A DNA stretch of 63,064 nt from Allomuricauda sp. TMED12 (GCA_002167435.2 NHBR02000121.1:1-63064), one strand, 5' to 3'; numbered from the stretch's first letter, positions 43,974 through 53,238 are shown. Numbers and translations are program-made. The notes: generated from the sequence alone by a model not told the origin.

Positions 43974-44023
43974 ATAGAATAGACCATAAAAACAGGTAAC
44001 AACCGAAAACGGTAGATAGCTTA

Positions 44024-45502
44024 TCAGGAATTGAACGGAAAACGCAATATAAAATTGGTGCCCTCATCTTTTTGACTTTCACAGATGAGTTCACCTCCCA
44101 ATATCTCCACAAAATCCTTGACGATCAACAGGCCAAACCCGGTACCTTTTTCACCCAAGGTGCCTTTGGTTGATTGTGGCTTGTCGCCATGCTCCAACCT
44201 GCTGAACCAGGAAGTGTCCATACCCGTCCCAAAGTCCTTTACCCCGATATCAATATGTCCGGAATCTTGATTTGACCATAAAACTATTTTTTGGCCCTTA
44301 TGGCTGAACTTGATGGCATTGGATATCAAGTTTCGTAAAATGACCTGTAAAATAGTATCGTCCGAATCGATTTCAGGGCATGAAACTTCGTGGACAATGC
44401 TGATATTCTTAGCTGTTGCAGTTCTATCAAATTCATCCTGCAGGTTTTCAAATAGCTCGTATATATTACATTTCCCTGTATTGAGTTCAACCCCTTCGAG
44501 TTGACCATAGGACCATTGAAGCAGTCCATTCACCATATCTATTTTGTCTGAGATCTCAAGGTTCAGCTTTTCAATGATCGGCTTCAGTTCATCATCGGCC
44601 AACTGATCCTCGACCATTGAAATGACAACACTGATATTATTGAGCGGGGCCCTCACATCATGGGATAAGATGGAGAATAGTTTATTCTTGAGCTCGTTTA
44701 CCTTTGCCAGCTCCTCATTCTGTATCTCGAGTGCATTGTTAGCGATTTGTAGGTCCTTGGTCTGTCGGTCCACCTCGAACTCCAGTTTCCGATTGGCCTC
44801 CCTCTGGATTCTCATACTCTCCGCTTCCATTGATTTATACTTAAAACCGAGCAGTAGCGAGAACAGGATCAACTGAAAGGTGATCAAGACGGAAGTGGTC
44901 AAAACGATCCCTTCGGTATTAAAACTGTACCAACGCTGCAAAAGCCAGGTACTGATGTACATGAGGGCCGCCAATAAGATCGGCGCATAGGAATACAGAT
45001 AGTACCTATTGAATTTTTGGGCCCTGAACAGCTGAAAACCGGAAAAGATATTGAGAAAGATGGTCGCCATGGCGATTATGGCAGCAAGCATCACAATGAT
45101 GTCATTGAGCCCCATCGATCTTGTGATCAAATTATTGGCCCAATGCAACAAGGGAAGACCGGCCACAACGATCATAAAAAAGTGGTAGGCCTTGGATAAT
45201 CCGGGATAGCGGCCACTTGTAATATTGAGATAATCCCTTGTGAACATCAATAATCCAAAAGTGGTTATCATTGCCGTGGTCAGGGATGCTTTATCGGCAA
45301 AGACCGCCATGGAATCACCATAGGAACCATGGATAAAAAAAGATAAGCTCCAATGCAATGCCAGTCCAAATATGACGATACAGTAGTGGAGTAAAATCCT
45401 TTGCCTCAACATCAGATATGAGAGTAGGTGATAAATCCCAAAAGCTCCAAAAATAGCAGTAAAGACCAATGTTGTCAAAAACCTGAATTCCAGATTTTCC
45501 AT
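44024..45502 (-). CDS. Membrane histidine kinase with seven-helix sensor
   Basis: A 492-residue kinase. Seven transmembrane helices fill residues 8-225 (7TMR-DISM-like), followed by a coiled coil (MRIQREANRKLEFEVDRQTK), a HisKA H-box LFSILSHDVRAPLNNIS, the N-box ILRNLISNAIKFSHKG and a G-box GTGFGLLIVKDFVEILGGE. The extracellular signal is unknown. It lies between the tra and replication modules, convergent with the single-domain receiver, and is probably part of the element or its cargo. Confidence 0.9.
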   Translation of the reverse strand: MENLEFRFLTTLVFTAIFGAFGIYHLLSYLMLRQRILLHYCIVIFGLALHWSLSFFIHGSYGDSMAVFADKASLTTAMITTFGLLMFTRDYLNITSGRYPGLSKAYHFFMIVVAGLPLLHWANNLITRSMGLNDIIVMLAAIIAMATIFLNIFSGFQLFRAQKFNRYYLYSYAPILLAALMYISTWLLQRWYSFNTEGIVLTTSVLITFQLILFSLLLGFKYKSMEAESMRIQREANRKLEFEVDRQTKDLQIANNALEIQNEELAKVNELKNKLFSILSHDVRAPLNNISVVISMVEDQLADDELKPIIEKLNLEISDKIDMVNGLLQWSYGQLEGVELNTGKCNIYELFENLQDEFDRTATAKNISIVHEVSCPEIDSDDTILQVILRNLISNAIKFSHKGQKIVLWSNQDSGHIDIGVKDFGTGMDTSWFSRLEHGDKPQSTKGTLGEKGTGFGLLIVKDFVEILGGELICESQKDEGTNFILRFPFNS

Positions 45503-45981
45503 AGTGTTACAAAAGGGTAGGTTGTTTAGATTATCCTTAAAAAATCGATTATACGCCGATTTGTATTTTTCAATTTAGATCTTTTGTCTAAAAGTCACAA
45601 GCCCAATGAACCCAAAATGGATATAATCGGCAAAATCAATCCATATGTTAACAACATTGGCCTATGACACCATAAAACATTATCAAGCTGGAAATTCCAA
45701 CGGTAAAAAGAGATCTACAGGACATTTATGGGTTATAATCCATTCTAGGCTGTTCAGTTTGATTCCCATAGGACATTGGACGAATGAGTGCTATCAATTC
45801 AAAGATCATCCATATTTTGAAATCAAACCATTCACTATGATGAACATCATTTTTTTAATTTAATGAATCCATTCCCATGGAAGGGGTTAAAAACTGTAGC
45901 TCAAGAATCTTTGACAGGCTGATACATCTCATCATAAACTGTTTGAATGGCTTACATACATTTGAAAAATGACTGCACTTA
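45503..45981. other. Intergenic region between the kinase and the ATPase gene
   Basis: 479 bp. It contains a 6-bp inverted repeat TTTAGA / TCTAAA at 45574-45592, about 70 bp upstream of the kinase start, and a 72-codon frame (45645-45863) that does not look like a real protein. I see no tRNA or other RNA gene. Confidence 0.5.
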
Positions 45982-46644
45982 TCACCCTCGTTTGTCCTTG
46001 GCCTTTTGATCGAAGGCCACCAGGTTGAACATTTGCCGCATACGGCTCCTCACCCGTTTTCCGTAACGTTCCTCCAATTCACCGGCATTGAGATTGGTCG
46101 TGCAATGTGTGCGCAAATTATGGTTGACGAACAGATCGTAACGCGACAATAGGATCTCGCCCAATACATTGCAATCCTTCCCGTAATGCCTGCCCATGGG
46201 TTCCACACCTAGATCGTCAAAACAGAAAAACTGCCCGTTTCCGTAATCCTCAATGGTCTTGTAACCGATATGGTTGAAACCAAAGACCACATTGCGACTG
46301 GGTATGACGGTATAGGGCCTTTGATGGGGCACCAGGCATTTCAACAACCGCATCAGGCTGGTCTTGCCACAGCCCACAGGTCCGGACAACAGCAATCCCT
46401 TGTTGGGGTCGATGCCGTATTTTTTGCAGTTGTCATAATCCCGTATGATGTAATTGCACAAGACCAAGAGTATATCTCGATCTTCTTCATAGATCTTAAA
46501 GCCATCCCCGAACATCAGCTTGCCCTTGGCCTCCAGATACATGAGCATCCTTTCAAAACTGTAGACGACCTGGGTTCCGTCCAACTCCCCTATACGATAG
46601 GAGCGACCGCTTTCGTTGATGATATGTGGATGATCCAATTTCAT
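45982..46644 (-). CDS. DnaC/IstB-like AAA+ ATPase
   Basis: A 220-residue ATPase with Walker A LSGPVGCGKTSLMRLL, Walker B FFCFDDLGVEP and sensor region THCTTNLNAGELEERYG with the Arg-rich end RVRSRMRQM. It resembles helicase-loader or transposition ATPases. It overlaps the upstream gene by 4 bp. ATPases in this position (after an HTH gene and a small replication-like gene) are typical of flavobacterial conjugative elements. Confidence 0.88.
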   Translation of the reverse strand: MKLDHPHIINESGRSYRIGELDGTQVVYSFERMLMYLEAKGKLMFGDGFKIYEEDRDILLVLCNYIIRDYDNCKKYGIDPNKGLLLSGPVGCGKTSLMRLLKCLVPHQRPYTVIPSRNVVFGFNHIGYKTIEDYGNGQFFCFDDLGVEPMGRHYGKDCNVLGEILLSRYDLFVNHNLRTHCTTNLNAGELEERYGKRVRSRMRQMFNLVAFDQKAKDKRG

Positions 46645-47177
46645 AAGGGTTCCCCGTAATCTTTTTCAGAACCTGTTTTTAAGTTGTCCCGAAATTGAAC
46701 AGGTTGGGAAGGTTTTTCCCTGCTTTGAAGAGCTAACGGGATTTTATTTTTAAAATTTCCGCCTTTGCCATGGTTTTTTATTGTTTTAAAGGTTTGTTTA
46801 TGTTTTATACCTATTAAGGCCTGTTCACCACTTGTTTGATTTTGATCACAGTTCCCGTTCACCACTTGTTCAGTACTTGTACCAAAATCGAACATCTTGA
46901 TCTTACTGCCCTTGAACGGATTATGTGAGGGCCTATAGATGACGTAATTCCAATGGTCGAGTTGTTTGATGCAACGATGATAGGTAGCGGTGGAACCGAT
47001 CTTGGATAGTTTCATGACCTCCTCACGATTGATGTAAAATTCCGAATGGAAAAAGCTACAGTTCCAAAAATGGAACAAGGTCATGTACAGACTGACATGG
47101 CTGGGGTTCATACGGCCGTCCCTTGATACAATATCAAAGAACCCGTTCAGGTGCCTGATATAGTTGATATCCTCCAA
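46641..47177 (-). CDS. Probable primosome/replication-type DNA-binding protein of the element
   Basis: A 178-residue protein. The first about 95 residues form a winged-helix-like region (NPSHVSLYMTLFHFWN, REEVMKLSKIGSTATYHRCI, LDHWNYVIY), as in DnaD/replication-initiator proteins. The rest is polar and probably disordered. It lies between the HTH gene (6 bp) and the ATPase (4-bp overlap), so it is likely the ATPase's partner. The family assignment is by pattern only. Confidence 0.65.
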   Translation of the reverse strand: MEDINYIRHLNGFFDIVSRDGRMNPSHVSLYMTLFHFWNCSFFHSEFYINREEVMKLSKIGSTATYHRCIKQLDHWNYVIYRPSHNPFKGSKIKMFDFGTSTEQVVNGNCDQNQTSGEQALIGIKHKQTFKTIKNHGKGGNFKNKIPLALQSREKPSQPVQFRDNLKTGSEKDYGEPL

Positions 47178-47183
47178 ACCAAG

Positions 47184-47459
47184 CTAAAATCTTGGATTCA
47201 CCTTATTGCGCTCCAGCACCTCCATGATCTCGCCATGGTCATAATAGAGCACCCCGCCTATCCTGGTGTAGGGGAGGGTCCCGTTGATACGAAGGTTCTG
47301 CAGGGTCCCCGGCGAAATGCCCAATAGTTCCCTGACCTCCTTGGATTTGAGCCATCTCTTTCCGGACGGTCCTTCATTGTTGTGCAATAATTCCTTGATG
47401 TCCTCCAGCAGTTCCATCTTGAACTCCATAAGGTCCTCTGTGGTAATAATGGTCGCTCC
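47184..47459 (-). CDS. Helix-turn-helix (excisionase-like) protein
   Basis: A 91-residue MerR/HTH_17-type protein when started at MGATIITTEDLMEFK. The DNA-binding part is WLKSKEVRELLGISPGTLQNLRINGTLPYTRIGG with YYDHGEIMEVL behind it. The frame stays open to 47609, but that extension (MSKNRYQVGTNYV) covers a perfect palindrome and is probably promoter. Proteins like this regulate or help excise Bacteroidetes conjugative elements. Confidence 0.85.
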   Translation of the reverse strand, partial: GATIITTEDLMEFKMELLEDIKELLHNNEGPSGKRWLKSKEVRELLGISPGTLQNLRINGTLPYTRIGGVLYYDHGEIMEVLERNKVNPRF

Positions 47460-47575
47460 CATAGTTTTTCTAGTTTTTAAAAAGACCACCGCGTTGGGTT
47501 CATTCAATTTGGTGGTCCTTCCACTGATTTGACTTTCACTGCAAAACTCATAAAGGAATTTGAAAAAAAGTACAT

Positions 47576-47734
47576 AGTTGGTACCAACTTGGTAACGATT
47601 TTTGGACATATTAAAAGGGCTTATTTATGACCATTTGAATCTTTCGGGAATACGAGATTTTTAAAAATCAGAAAATATGGGACAAAAAATGGTCCTAAAA
47701 CAAAAATTCCCAAGTTGATACCAACTTGGGAATT
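47576..47734. promoter_or_regulatory. Two related palindromes upstream of the HTH gene
   Basis: AGTTGGTACCAACT at 47576-47589 is a perfect palindrome. A second, at 47705-47734, has perfect 13-bp arms (AATTCCCAAGTTG / CAACTTGGGAATT) around ATAC. Both contain GTTG(G/A)TACCAACTTGG, 16 bases with a single difference, about 136 bp apart. This pattern fits operators of the HTH protein or a control site for excision or replication. Confidence 0.6.
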
Positions 47735-47913
47735 ATTACATACATCTTTAAGCTAGGGCTAGATCTGGACTCGTAAGTCCTGGCCAAATACATGGATTAC
47801 GCACTGACAAGGGAAAAACTGCCCATTTAACTACAAAAAGCTGAAGTTCGGTTCATTCTAGGTGTAGTTATATGAGCAATTTTGAAAGTGTAAATCATCA
47901 TTAATCCGAAATC
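47735..47913. other. Intergenic region upstream of the NmrA-like gene
   Basis: The remaining 179 bp contain a short hairpin GGACT-CGTA-AGTCC at 47767-47780. I see no integrase attachment site or tRNA here. The boundary between element core and cargo may be in this stretch. Confidence 0.4.
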
Positions 47914-48810
47914 ATGAAAATTACCATTACAGGGTCCTTAGGCCATATTGGAAAACCTTTGACAAAAAACTTAATTGACCAAGGCCATGAAGTTACAGTT
48001 ATCAGCAGCAGTCCCATCCGAAGTACAGTCATCAAACAAATGGGGGCAATCCCATCCATAGGGAGTCTCGAGGATGTCGGTTTTTTGACTGAAAGCTTTA
48101 TAGGGGCCGATGCCGTTTTCACCATGGTTCCTCCCAACAATTATTTTGACCCGAATTTGGACCTTATTGCCTATTATGCCCGATTGGGGAACAATTATGC
48201 AAAGGCACTTTCAGGGGCAGGCATCAAACGTGCCGTCAATCTCAGTACCATAGGAGGGCATTTGGAAAAAGGGAACGGCATCCTTAAAGGAGCCTATCAT
48301 GTGGAGCAGGCCTTGAATACCTTACGGCCGGAAGTGGCGGTAACCCACGTAAGGCCCACCTCGTTTTATTACAATCTTTATGGTTATATGGAAAGCATAA
48401 AATCCGAAGGGGCAATCTTTGCCAATCATGGAACCAGGCCCATTCCATGGGTTTCCCCATTTGATATTGCCCGGACCGTGGCTGAGGAGCTTACGGAGAT
48501 CGATGGCGGCACACGCTTTCGATATGTGGTCAGCGAGGAACTCACCGGGGATGAAACTGCACGCATCTTGGGGGAAGCCCTCGGAATCCCCAATCTATCC
48601 TGGAAGATCATAACGGACGACATGGTATCGGACCAGCTGAAATCCATCGGCATGAACCCGACCATTGCCGAAGGGCTAACCGAAATGTACGCCGCATTGC
48701 AGACGGGCCTTTTGACCGAGCATTACCGGAAGAACAAACCGGAACTGGGAAAGGTCAAACTAAGGGATTTCGCCAAAGAGTTGACGGAGGTTTATCAAAA
48801 TAACCATTAA
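47914..48810 (+). CDS. NmrA/SDR-type NAD(P)-binding protein
   Basis: A 298-residue Rossmann protein with dinucleotide motif GSLGHIGKPL near residue 7, SSSPIRS at the 2'-phosphate region and a NmrA-like C-terminal part. It could be a redox sensor or a quinone/ketone reductase. It is followed 8 bp later by an AraC-family regulator, and the two look like a cargo pair of the conjugative element. Confidence 0.87.
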   Translation: MKITITGSLGHIGKPLTKNLIDQGHEVTVISSSPIRSTVIKQMGAIPSIGSLEDVGFLTESFIGADAVFTMVPPNNYFDPNLDLIAYYARLGNNYAKALSGAGIKRAVNLSTIGGHLEKGNGILKGAYHVEQALNTLRPEVAVTHVRPTSFYYNLYGYMESIKSEGAIFANHGTRPIPWVSPFDIARTVAEELTEIDGGTRFRYVVSEELTGDETARILGEALGIPNLSWKIITDDMVSDQLKSIGMNPTIAEGLTEMYAALQTGLLTEHYRKNKPELGKVKLRDFAKELTEVYQNNH

Positions 48811-48818
48811 CTTGGTGT

Positions 48819-49730
48819 ATGGATAACAATGCACCCTACAGATTCCGTACCATTGGTGATTATCATCAATTCAGGGGCTTGCCGGCCCCTGAACATCCCT
48901 TGGTAAGCGTCATCAACTTTGATTCCATTATCCTGGGCCAAGAGGAACCCGACCGAATTGTTTCCTCCTTTTATACCATTGCCCTAAAGCGCCATCCCGG
49001 CGCCTGGCTAAAATACGGTCAACAGGAATATGACTTTAACGAAGGGGTAATGCTTTTCATGGCTCCGGAGCAAGTGTTCGGTGTCAGTGGGAACATAGAG
49101 GAAAAACCAACAGGATGGATGTTGCTGGTTCATCCTGATTTTTTATGGAACACTCCTTTATCGAAATCCATTAAGCGCTATGAATACTTTGACTATGCTG
49201 CCAATGAAGCACTGTTCCTTTCCAAAAAAGAGGAAGAGTCCATTATTGGGATGCTCAAAAACATTCAATTGGAGTACCATACCAATATTGATCATTTTAG
49301 CCATGACATCATTATTGCTCAATTGGAACTCCTTTTTTCCTATGCCCAACGATTTTACAACAGACAGTTTATCACTCGGTGTATAGGCCATAACAAGATT
49401 GTCGAACGGTTGGAAAACCTTTTGAACTCCTATTTTGAGGAGGAAACCTACCAGGTCAAAGGCATCCCAACGGTCCAGCAGGTAGCAGATTGGTTGCACG
49501 TATCCCCGAAGTACCTTAGCGGTCTCTTGAAGCAAATCACGGGACAGTCCACCCAACAGCATATCCAAAACAAGCTCATTGAAAAGGCTAAGGAAAGGTT
49601 GTCCACCGGTTCCATGACCGTAAGTGAAATTGCCTATGAGCTTGGCTTTGAGCACCCACAGTCCTTCAGTAAACTGTTCAAGGCCAAAACAGACCAATCA
49701 CCTTCTGTATTTCGATCAAGATTCAATTAA
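48819..49730 (+). CDS. AraC-family transcriptional regulator
   Basis: A 303-residue regulator. An N-terminal cupin-like sensing domain (about residues 20-180, with LLVHPDFLW) precedes two HTH motifs: VQQVADWLHVSPKYLSGLLK and VSEIAYELGFEHPQSFSKLF. It probably controls the upstream NAD(P)-binding protein gene in the same transcript. It is convergent with rteC. Confidence 0.9.
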   Translation: MDNNAPYRFRTIGDYHQFRGLPAPEHPLVSVINFDSIILGQEEPDRIVSSFYTIALKRHPGAWLKYGQQEYDFNEGVMLFMAPEQVFGVSGNIEEKPTGWMLLVHPDFLWNTPLSKSIKRYEYFDYAANEALFLSKKEEESIIGMLKNIQLEYHTNIDHFSHDIIIAQLELLFSYAQRFYNRQFITRCIGHNKIVERLENLLNSYFEEETYQVKGIPTVQQVADWLHVSPKYLSGLLKQITGQSTQQHIQNKLIEKAKERLSTGSMTVSEIAYELGFEHPQSFSKLFKAKTDQSPSVFRSRFN

Positions 49731-49813
49731 AAACATCCTGTCCGTCCATGACAGCTACAATCCATGAATCGATAATTTTTTTATACCGATACCTGAATCA
49801 CGGTAGTCAAGGA

Positions 49814-50656
49814 CTATTCATCAAGGCTTTCCATACGTTGGTGCAACATATCGATAAGTTTGTCCAAGAACCTTGTTTTACTGGTCTTACGTGATCGTAT
49901 ATCGATAAAGGTGTGGTAATAATTTCCAAGGTCCACATTATAAAAATGTTCAAAGTGGGAAGCCAGTTCCTTGATGTCCACAGTACCACTGTTGATGGCA
50001 TTGCTGGCATGGAGGGCATAAAGGAGTTCAATAAGATCCGTCTTGCTACCTGTCCAGAACAGTTTTGAAGGTTTTTCCATAGTTATGTTCTTTTGGGGTT
50101 CTAAATTGTTTTGTAGGTCATCCACCTCTTTTCTCAGGTATACGATGAGCATGTCATAGGCCATAATGGTCGCAACCGTACCATCCTGACAGGTGGAAAA
50201 CTGATCATCGATCAAAAAGTGGAAGGATTCGAGGGGAAGCCTAAGGTCTCGGTTCCCCCTGACAAAATATTGTTCATCCAAGGACATGGCCCCTCTTCGG
50301 TAATAGTTATAGAATTCCAGATTGTCATTGAAGAAGGTCTGTAACTTATCTATCTGTTGCTGGAGATATTTGACCTGGGCCATATCCTTTCCCCGGGGAC
50401 GTTTGCTCTCAATACTGAAGAGCCTGACATAATAGATGAGCTTACTAAAGATCTGGGGCTTGACATGCTTGAAAAAATAAATCTCATCGGATTGCGTCTC
50501 GAAGGTCTTCCCCTCTATCTCCTTTTGTAGTTTGCGTATGCATTTTTCCACCAGCGCGATCCCCTTCTCCGCTTTAAAGAGAATATCACCGTTCCCACTC
50601 TCCAAGGTCTCCAATTGACCTTCAAATTCCGATAACAGTTTTTGGTACTTCATCAC
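49814..50656 (-). CDS. rteC: RteC-family conjugative-element regulator
   Basis: A 280-residue protein with the RteC landmarks IYFFKHVKPQIFSKLIYYVR, ESKRPRG, a central YFVRGNRDL, and the C-terminal KLFWTGSKTDLIELLYALHA and NVDLGNYYHTFIDIRSRK. In CTnDOT, RteC activates excision genes. Its presence supports the view that the region from about 36 to 53 kb derives from an ICE. It lies 9 bp after the PLP/GNAT fusion gene, probably in one operon with it. Confidence 0.92.
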   Translation of the reverse strand: MMKYQKLLSEFEGQLETLESGNGDILFKAEKGIALVEKCIRKLQKEIEGKTFETQSDEIYFFKHVKPQIFSKLIYYVRLFSIESKRPRGKDMAQVKYLQQQIDKLQTFFNDNLEFYNYYRRGAMSLDEQYFVRGNRDLRLPLESFHFLIDDQFSTCQDGTVATIMAYDMLIVYLRKEVDDLQNNLEPQKNITMEKPSKLFWTGSKTDLIELLYALHASNAINSGTVDIKELASHFEHFYNVDLGNYYHTFIDIRSRKTSKTRFLDKLIDMLHQRMESLDE

Positions 50657-50665
50657 GTCCTTTCA

Positions 50666-53071
50666 TTACTGCTGGCCCTCCATGACCCCGAGCATTTCCA
50701 GGATAAAATTGTCCCGGGTCTGTAAATACGCATATTTATGACGCACCTCGGCACCCAGCTTCCGCTTCTCGAAAGCCGCGGTCATTCCAAAATCGATTTT
50801 GGGAAGTCCAAGGACAATGGCCCGTTCAATGGTCGCATACAAGAGTTGACGATAGGTAGCAAAGGTCTCCAAAACGGAATAGTCCATACCCACAAAGGCT
50901 GGGACATAGACTTGTCTTTTATTATTGTAACAGAACATGACCCCAATAACCCTATCCAGTTGATCCATCGGTCTCAAAACAATGAATTCCCACAACGGGT
51001 TTTCGTTCATCCCATCAAAGAGCCTATCAGGAAAGGGAAAGGTATTCAGCCCAAGGTTTCGGGATTGGACCTCGGTGAACAACCCCTTAACCTGACCGAT
51101 TTCCTCAACAGTAAGGTTCGATCGTACTTTACAGTTTGTCAATCCGAGAAAGGGCTGGATATCCTTTCTAAAGTGCCTCCTGTTTCGGGACGAAAGTTGA
51201 TTGATATAATTACCGATAGAAGAAGTTCCTTTAAGATCAACGGTACAGGAGTCAGGCATTTGTACCCTTAAAAACCCATGTCCAAATAGCGATCCGTTCA
51301 AGGGACTGTTTTCGGGAAAGTCACGAAGCACCGTCATTGTAGTGCCCATTGACCGTTCCTGGCCTTCCATAAATTCCAAAAAGGAATTCACGGCCTTCTC
51401 CGCCAATGGGTGGGATCCATCCCAGTAGAGGTGATCTCCTTCCGTGAACAGACATCCCATGGAAAGAACCGTGGAGGAAAGATAGTAGGGATCCTTTTCG
51501 CGCTCTTCCTCAATTACTTTGGATACGGTTGCATTGGCCAACATATCGTCCTTCCAAAGTGAACGTGTCAAAAAGGTCATCAAAATGGGGGTGTCATTTC
51601 CATCCCTGAAGACCACATATCGAAACGACCAGTTATGTTCTTTTCTAACACCATCCTGAAATACAGATTCCAAAAATTTCAATCCTTCCCAATCATAGAC
51701 CCCTTGTCCTCCCATAAAACGGTTCCATTCCGTTTTATCAATTTGACCTATTGAATCCAAAACCTCCATAATGAACTCAGGGGATCCCTTTGGTTCACTT
51801 TGTGTCCTAGGTTCCAATTTAAAGGCATGGGATACCCGTTTCGCATTTGTTCCGGTCTCCTCCAGAGACTTGGGGAAATGATGTGCCATGGCTTTCACCA
51901 ACGCTTTGATTTCCCTTTTCCCATTATGTCTTGATATGGTGATACGCACCCCTGTGTTCTTGACCGGCACGGCAGGAAATATCCCGAGGTTTACATAAAA
52001 ACCCTCACCCATCAAGCGTTTGACAAAGTTGTACCCGGTCTTGGGCATCCCCGTACCGATGTAGAAAACAGGGGATTCGTTCCGATCGATCAATGGCAGT
52101 TCCGTAGCACTTAAACAATCGTTGAAGCAATCGATCCGTTGCCTTAAATCCGACTGCAACCTATAGATCTCAGGGGACAAATGGATTTCGGCCGAGGCAT
52201 TGGCAGCCGCTACGGAAGCTGGTTCCAATTGGGCGGAAAAGGTCAGGGGCCCTCCGAAGGTCTTGACCTTATCGTACATTGAGGCATTGGAACAGACCAG
52301 TACAGCTCCACTGGCCCCAAAGGTCTTGCTCAGGGTCCCAAAGAGCAGCACATTTTCCGGCAACTCCCCCAAAATATCCAATACATAACCTGTTCCGTTC
52401 CTTCCCGTCCAGCTCATTCCATGCACATCGTCAAAATAAAAATGAAGCTGCTGGTATTTCTTGGACAGGGACATCAATTCCTTGACCGGCGCATAATCCC
52501 CGTACATGGAATAAATCCCATCGGCCATGTACCAGATACGTTTCTTCGAGTGCCGGTACTTTTTGATCTTCTCTTCCAGCATCTCCAAGTTATTATGTCG
52601 AATCATTTCAATGGGGACACTCCGGGACTTCAATTGTTTGGCCGCATTCTGGACACTCCAATGAACCTGATGGTCCAAGATGATCACGTCATCATCGTCC
52701 ACGACATTGGGGATTACGCCCAAATGCCCAAGTGTACTGTTCTTGGTAATAACAATGGGATGCCCATACATTTTCTGAACGGATGCCTCCAGTTCCTCAT
52801 AAAGGGGATTGGAGATATAGGATTTTGAGAGGGGGAACTGGGTTCCATACCTATCTATGGCCTGCATGGCAGCCTTTTTCAACCGACTGTCCTGCTCCAG
52901 CCCCAAATAGCCCGTGGTTCCAAAATGGTAGAGCTCCTTACCGTCGACCTCGATGGTCCTACCCGAAAAGGAGTTGCCCCCTGCATAGAGGTGCAGTACC
53001 CCCGCCTTTTTGGCGTCGGTGAATACTTCGTGTACCGTGTTCAAGAAATTGTGGTGTTTGATCTTTGCCAT
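50666..53071 (-). CDS. Fusion of alpha-oxoamine-synthase-type PLP enzyme and GNAT acyltransferase
   Basis: An 801-residue two-domain enzyme. Residues about 1-400 form a fold-type I PLP domain (BioF/serine-palmitoyltransferase class) with HFGTTGYLGLEQ, FYFDDVHGMSW (PLP Asp/His) and the PLP lysine in FGTLSKTFGASGAV. Residues about 440-800 form an acyltransferase of the GNAT/BioF2 type (RNRRHFRKDIQPF, DFGMTAAFEKRKLGAE). Together it could condense an acyl donor with an amino acid and then acylate the product, a plausible route to a lipid or signal molecule. It heads an operon with rteC. The substrate is unknown. Confidence 0.88.
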   Translation of the reverse strand: MAKIKHHNFLNTVHEVFTDAKKAGVLHLYAGGNSFSGRTIEVDGKELYHFGTTGYLGLEQDSRLKKAAMQAIDRYGTQFPLSKSYISNPLYEELEASVQKMYGHPIVITKNSTLGHLGVIPNVVDDDDVIILDHQVHWSVQNAAKQLKSRSVPIEMIRHNNLEMLEEKIKKYRHSKKRIWYMADGIYSMYGDYAPVKELMSLSKKYQQLHFYFDDVHGMSWTGRNGTGYVLDILGELPENVLLFGTLSKTFGASGAVLVCSNASMYDKVKTFGGPLTFSAQLEPASVAAANASAEIHLSPEIYRLQSDLRQRIDCFNDCLSATELPLIDRNESPVFYIGTGMPKTGYNFVKRLMGEGFYVNLGIFPAVPVKNTGVRITISRHNGKREIKALVKAMAHHFPKSLEETGTNAKRVSHAFKLEPRTQSEPKGSPEFIMEVLDSIGQIDKTEWNRFMGGQGVYDWEGLKFLESVFQDGVRKEHNWSFRYVVFRDGNDTPILMTFLTRSLWKDDMLANATVSKVIEEEREKDPYYLSSTVLSMGCLFTEGDHLYWDGSHPLAEKAVNSFLEFMEGQERSMGTTMTVLRDFPENSPLNGSLFGHGFLRVQMPDSCTVDLKGTSSIGNYINQLSSRNRRHFRKDIQPFLGLTNCKVRSNLTVEEIGQVKGLFTEVQSRNLGLNTFPFPDRLFDGMNENPLWEFIVLRPMDQLDRVIGVMFCYNNKRQVYVPAFVGMDYSVLETFATYRQLLYATIERAIVLGLPKIDFGMTAAFEKRKLGAEVRHKYAYLQTRDNFILEMLGVMEGQQ

Positions 53072-53142
53072 ATGGTTTGGTTTAAATTATCGTAAAAAGT
53101 AATGGCATTTGTAAGATTTACTTGTATTTAATTAATATTTAA

Positions 53143-53179
53143 TCCTTTTCAGATAACAATTACTCCTTTTCAGATAACA
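53143..53179. promoter_or_regulatory. Tandem 16-bp repeat (21-bp period) upstream of the STAS-araC pair
   Basis: TCCTTTTCAGATAACA is repeated exactly at 53143-53158 and 53164-53179, two helical turns apart. A weaker ACCTTTTAATAG follows at 53183. A -7 box TATTTTTG lies at 53231-53238, and the first gene starts at 53269. Direct repeats with a 21-bp period are typical AraC-family binding sites. Confidence 0.68.
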
Positions 53180-53230
53180 CAAACCTTTTAATAGTTACAA
53201 TTAAGCTTTATATCATGATTTCAATTATAA

Positions 53231-53238
53231 TATTTTTG
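53231..53238 (+). promoter_or_regulatory. -7 box of the STAS-araC operon
   Basis: TATTTTTG fits TAnnTTTG and lies 30 bp upstream of the start codon at 53269. The 21-bp-period repeats are 52 bp or more upstream, in an activator position. Confidence 0.5.

Noticed and set aside
45645..45863. 72-residue frame between the kinase and the ATPase
   Set aside because: Composition is not protein-like and there is no promoter, ribosome site or neighbour link.
47767..47780. Hairpin resembling a tRNA anticodon arm (CTCGTAA)
   Set aside because: The 5-bp stem closes on a 4-base loop, and no T-arm, D-arm or acceptor stem fits around it.
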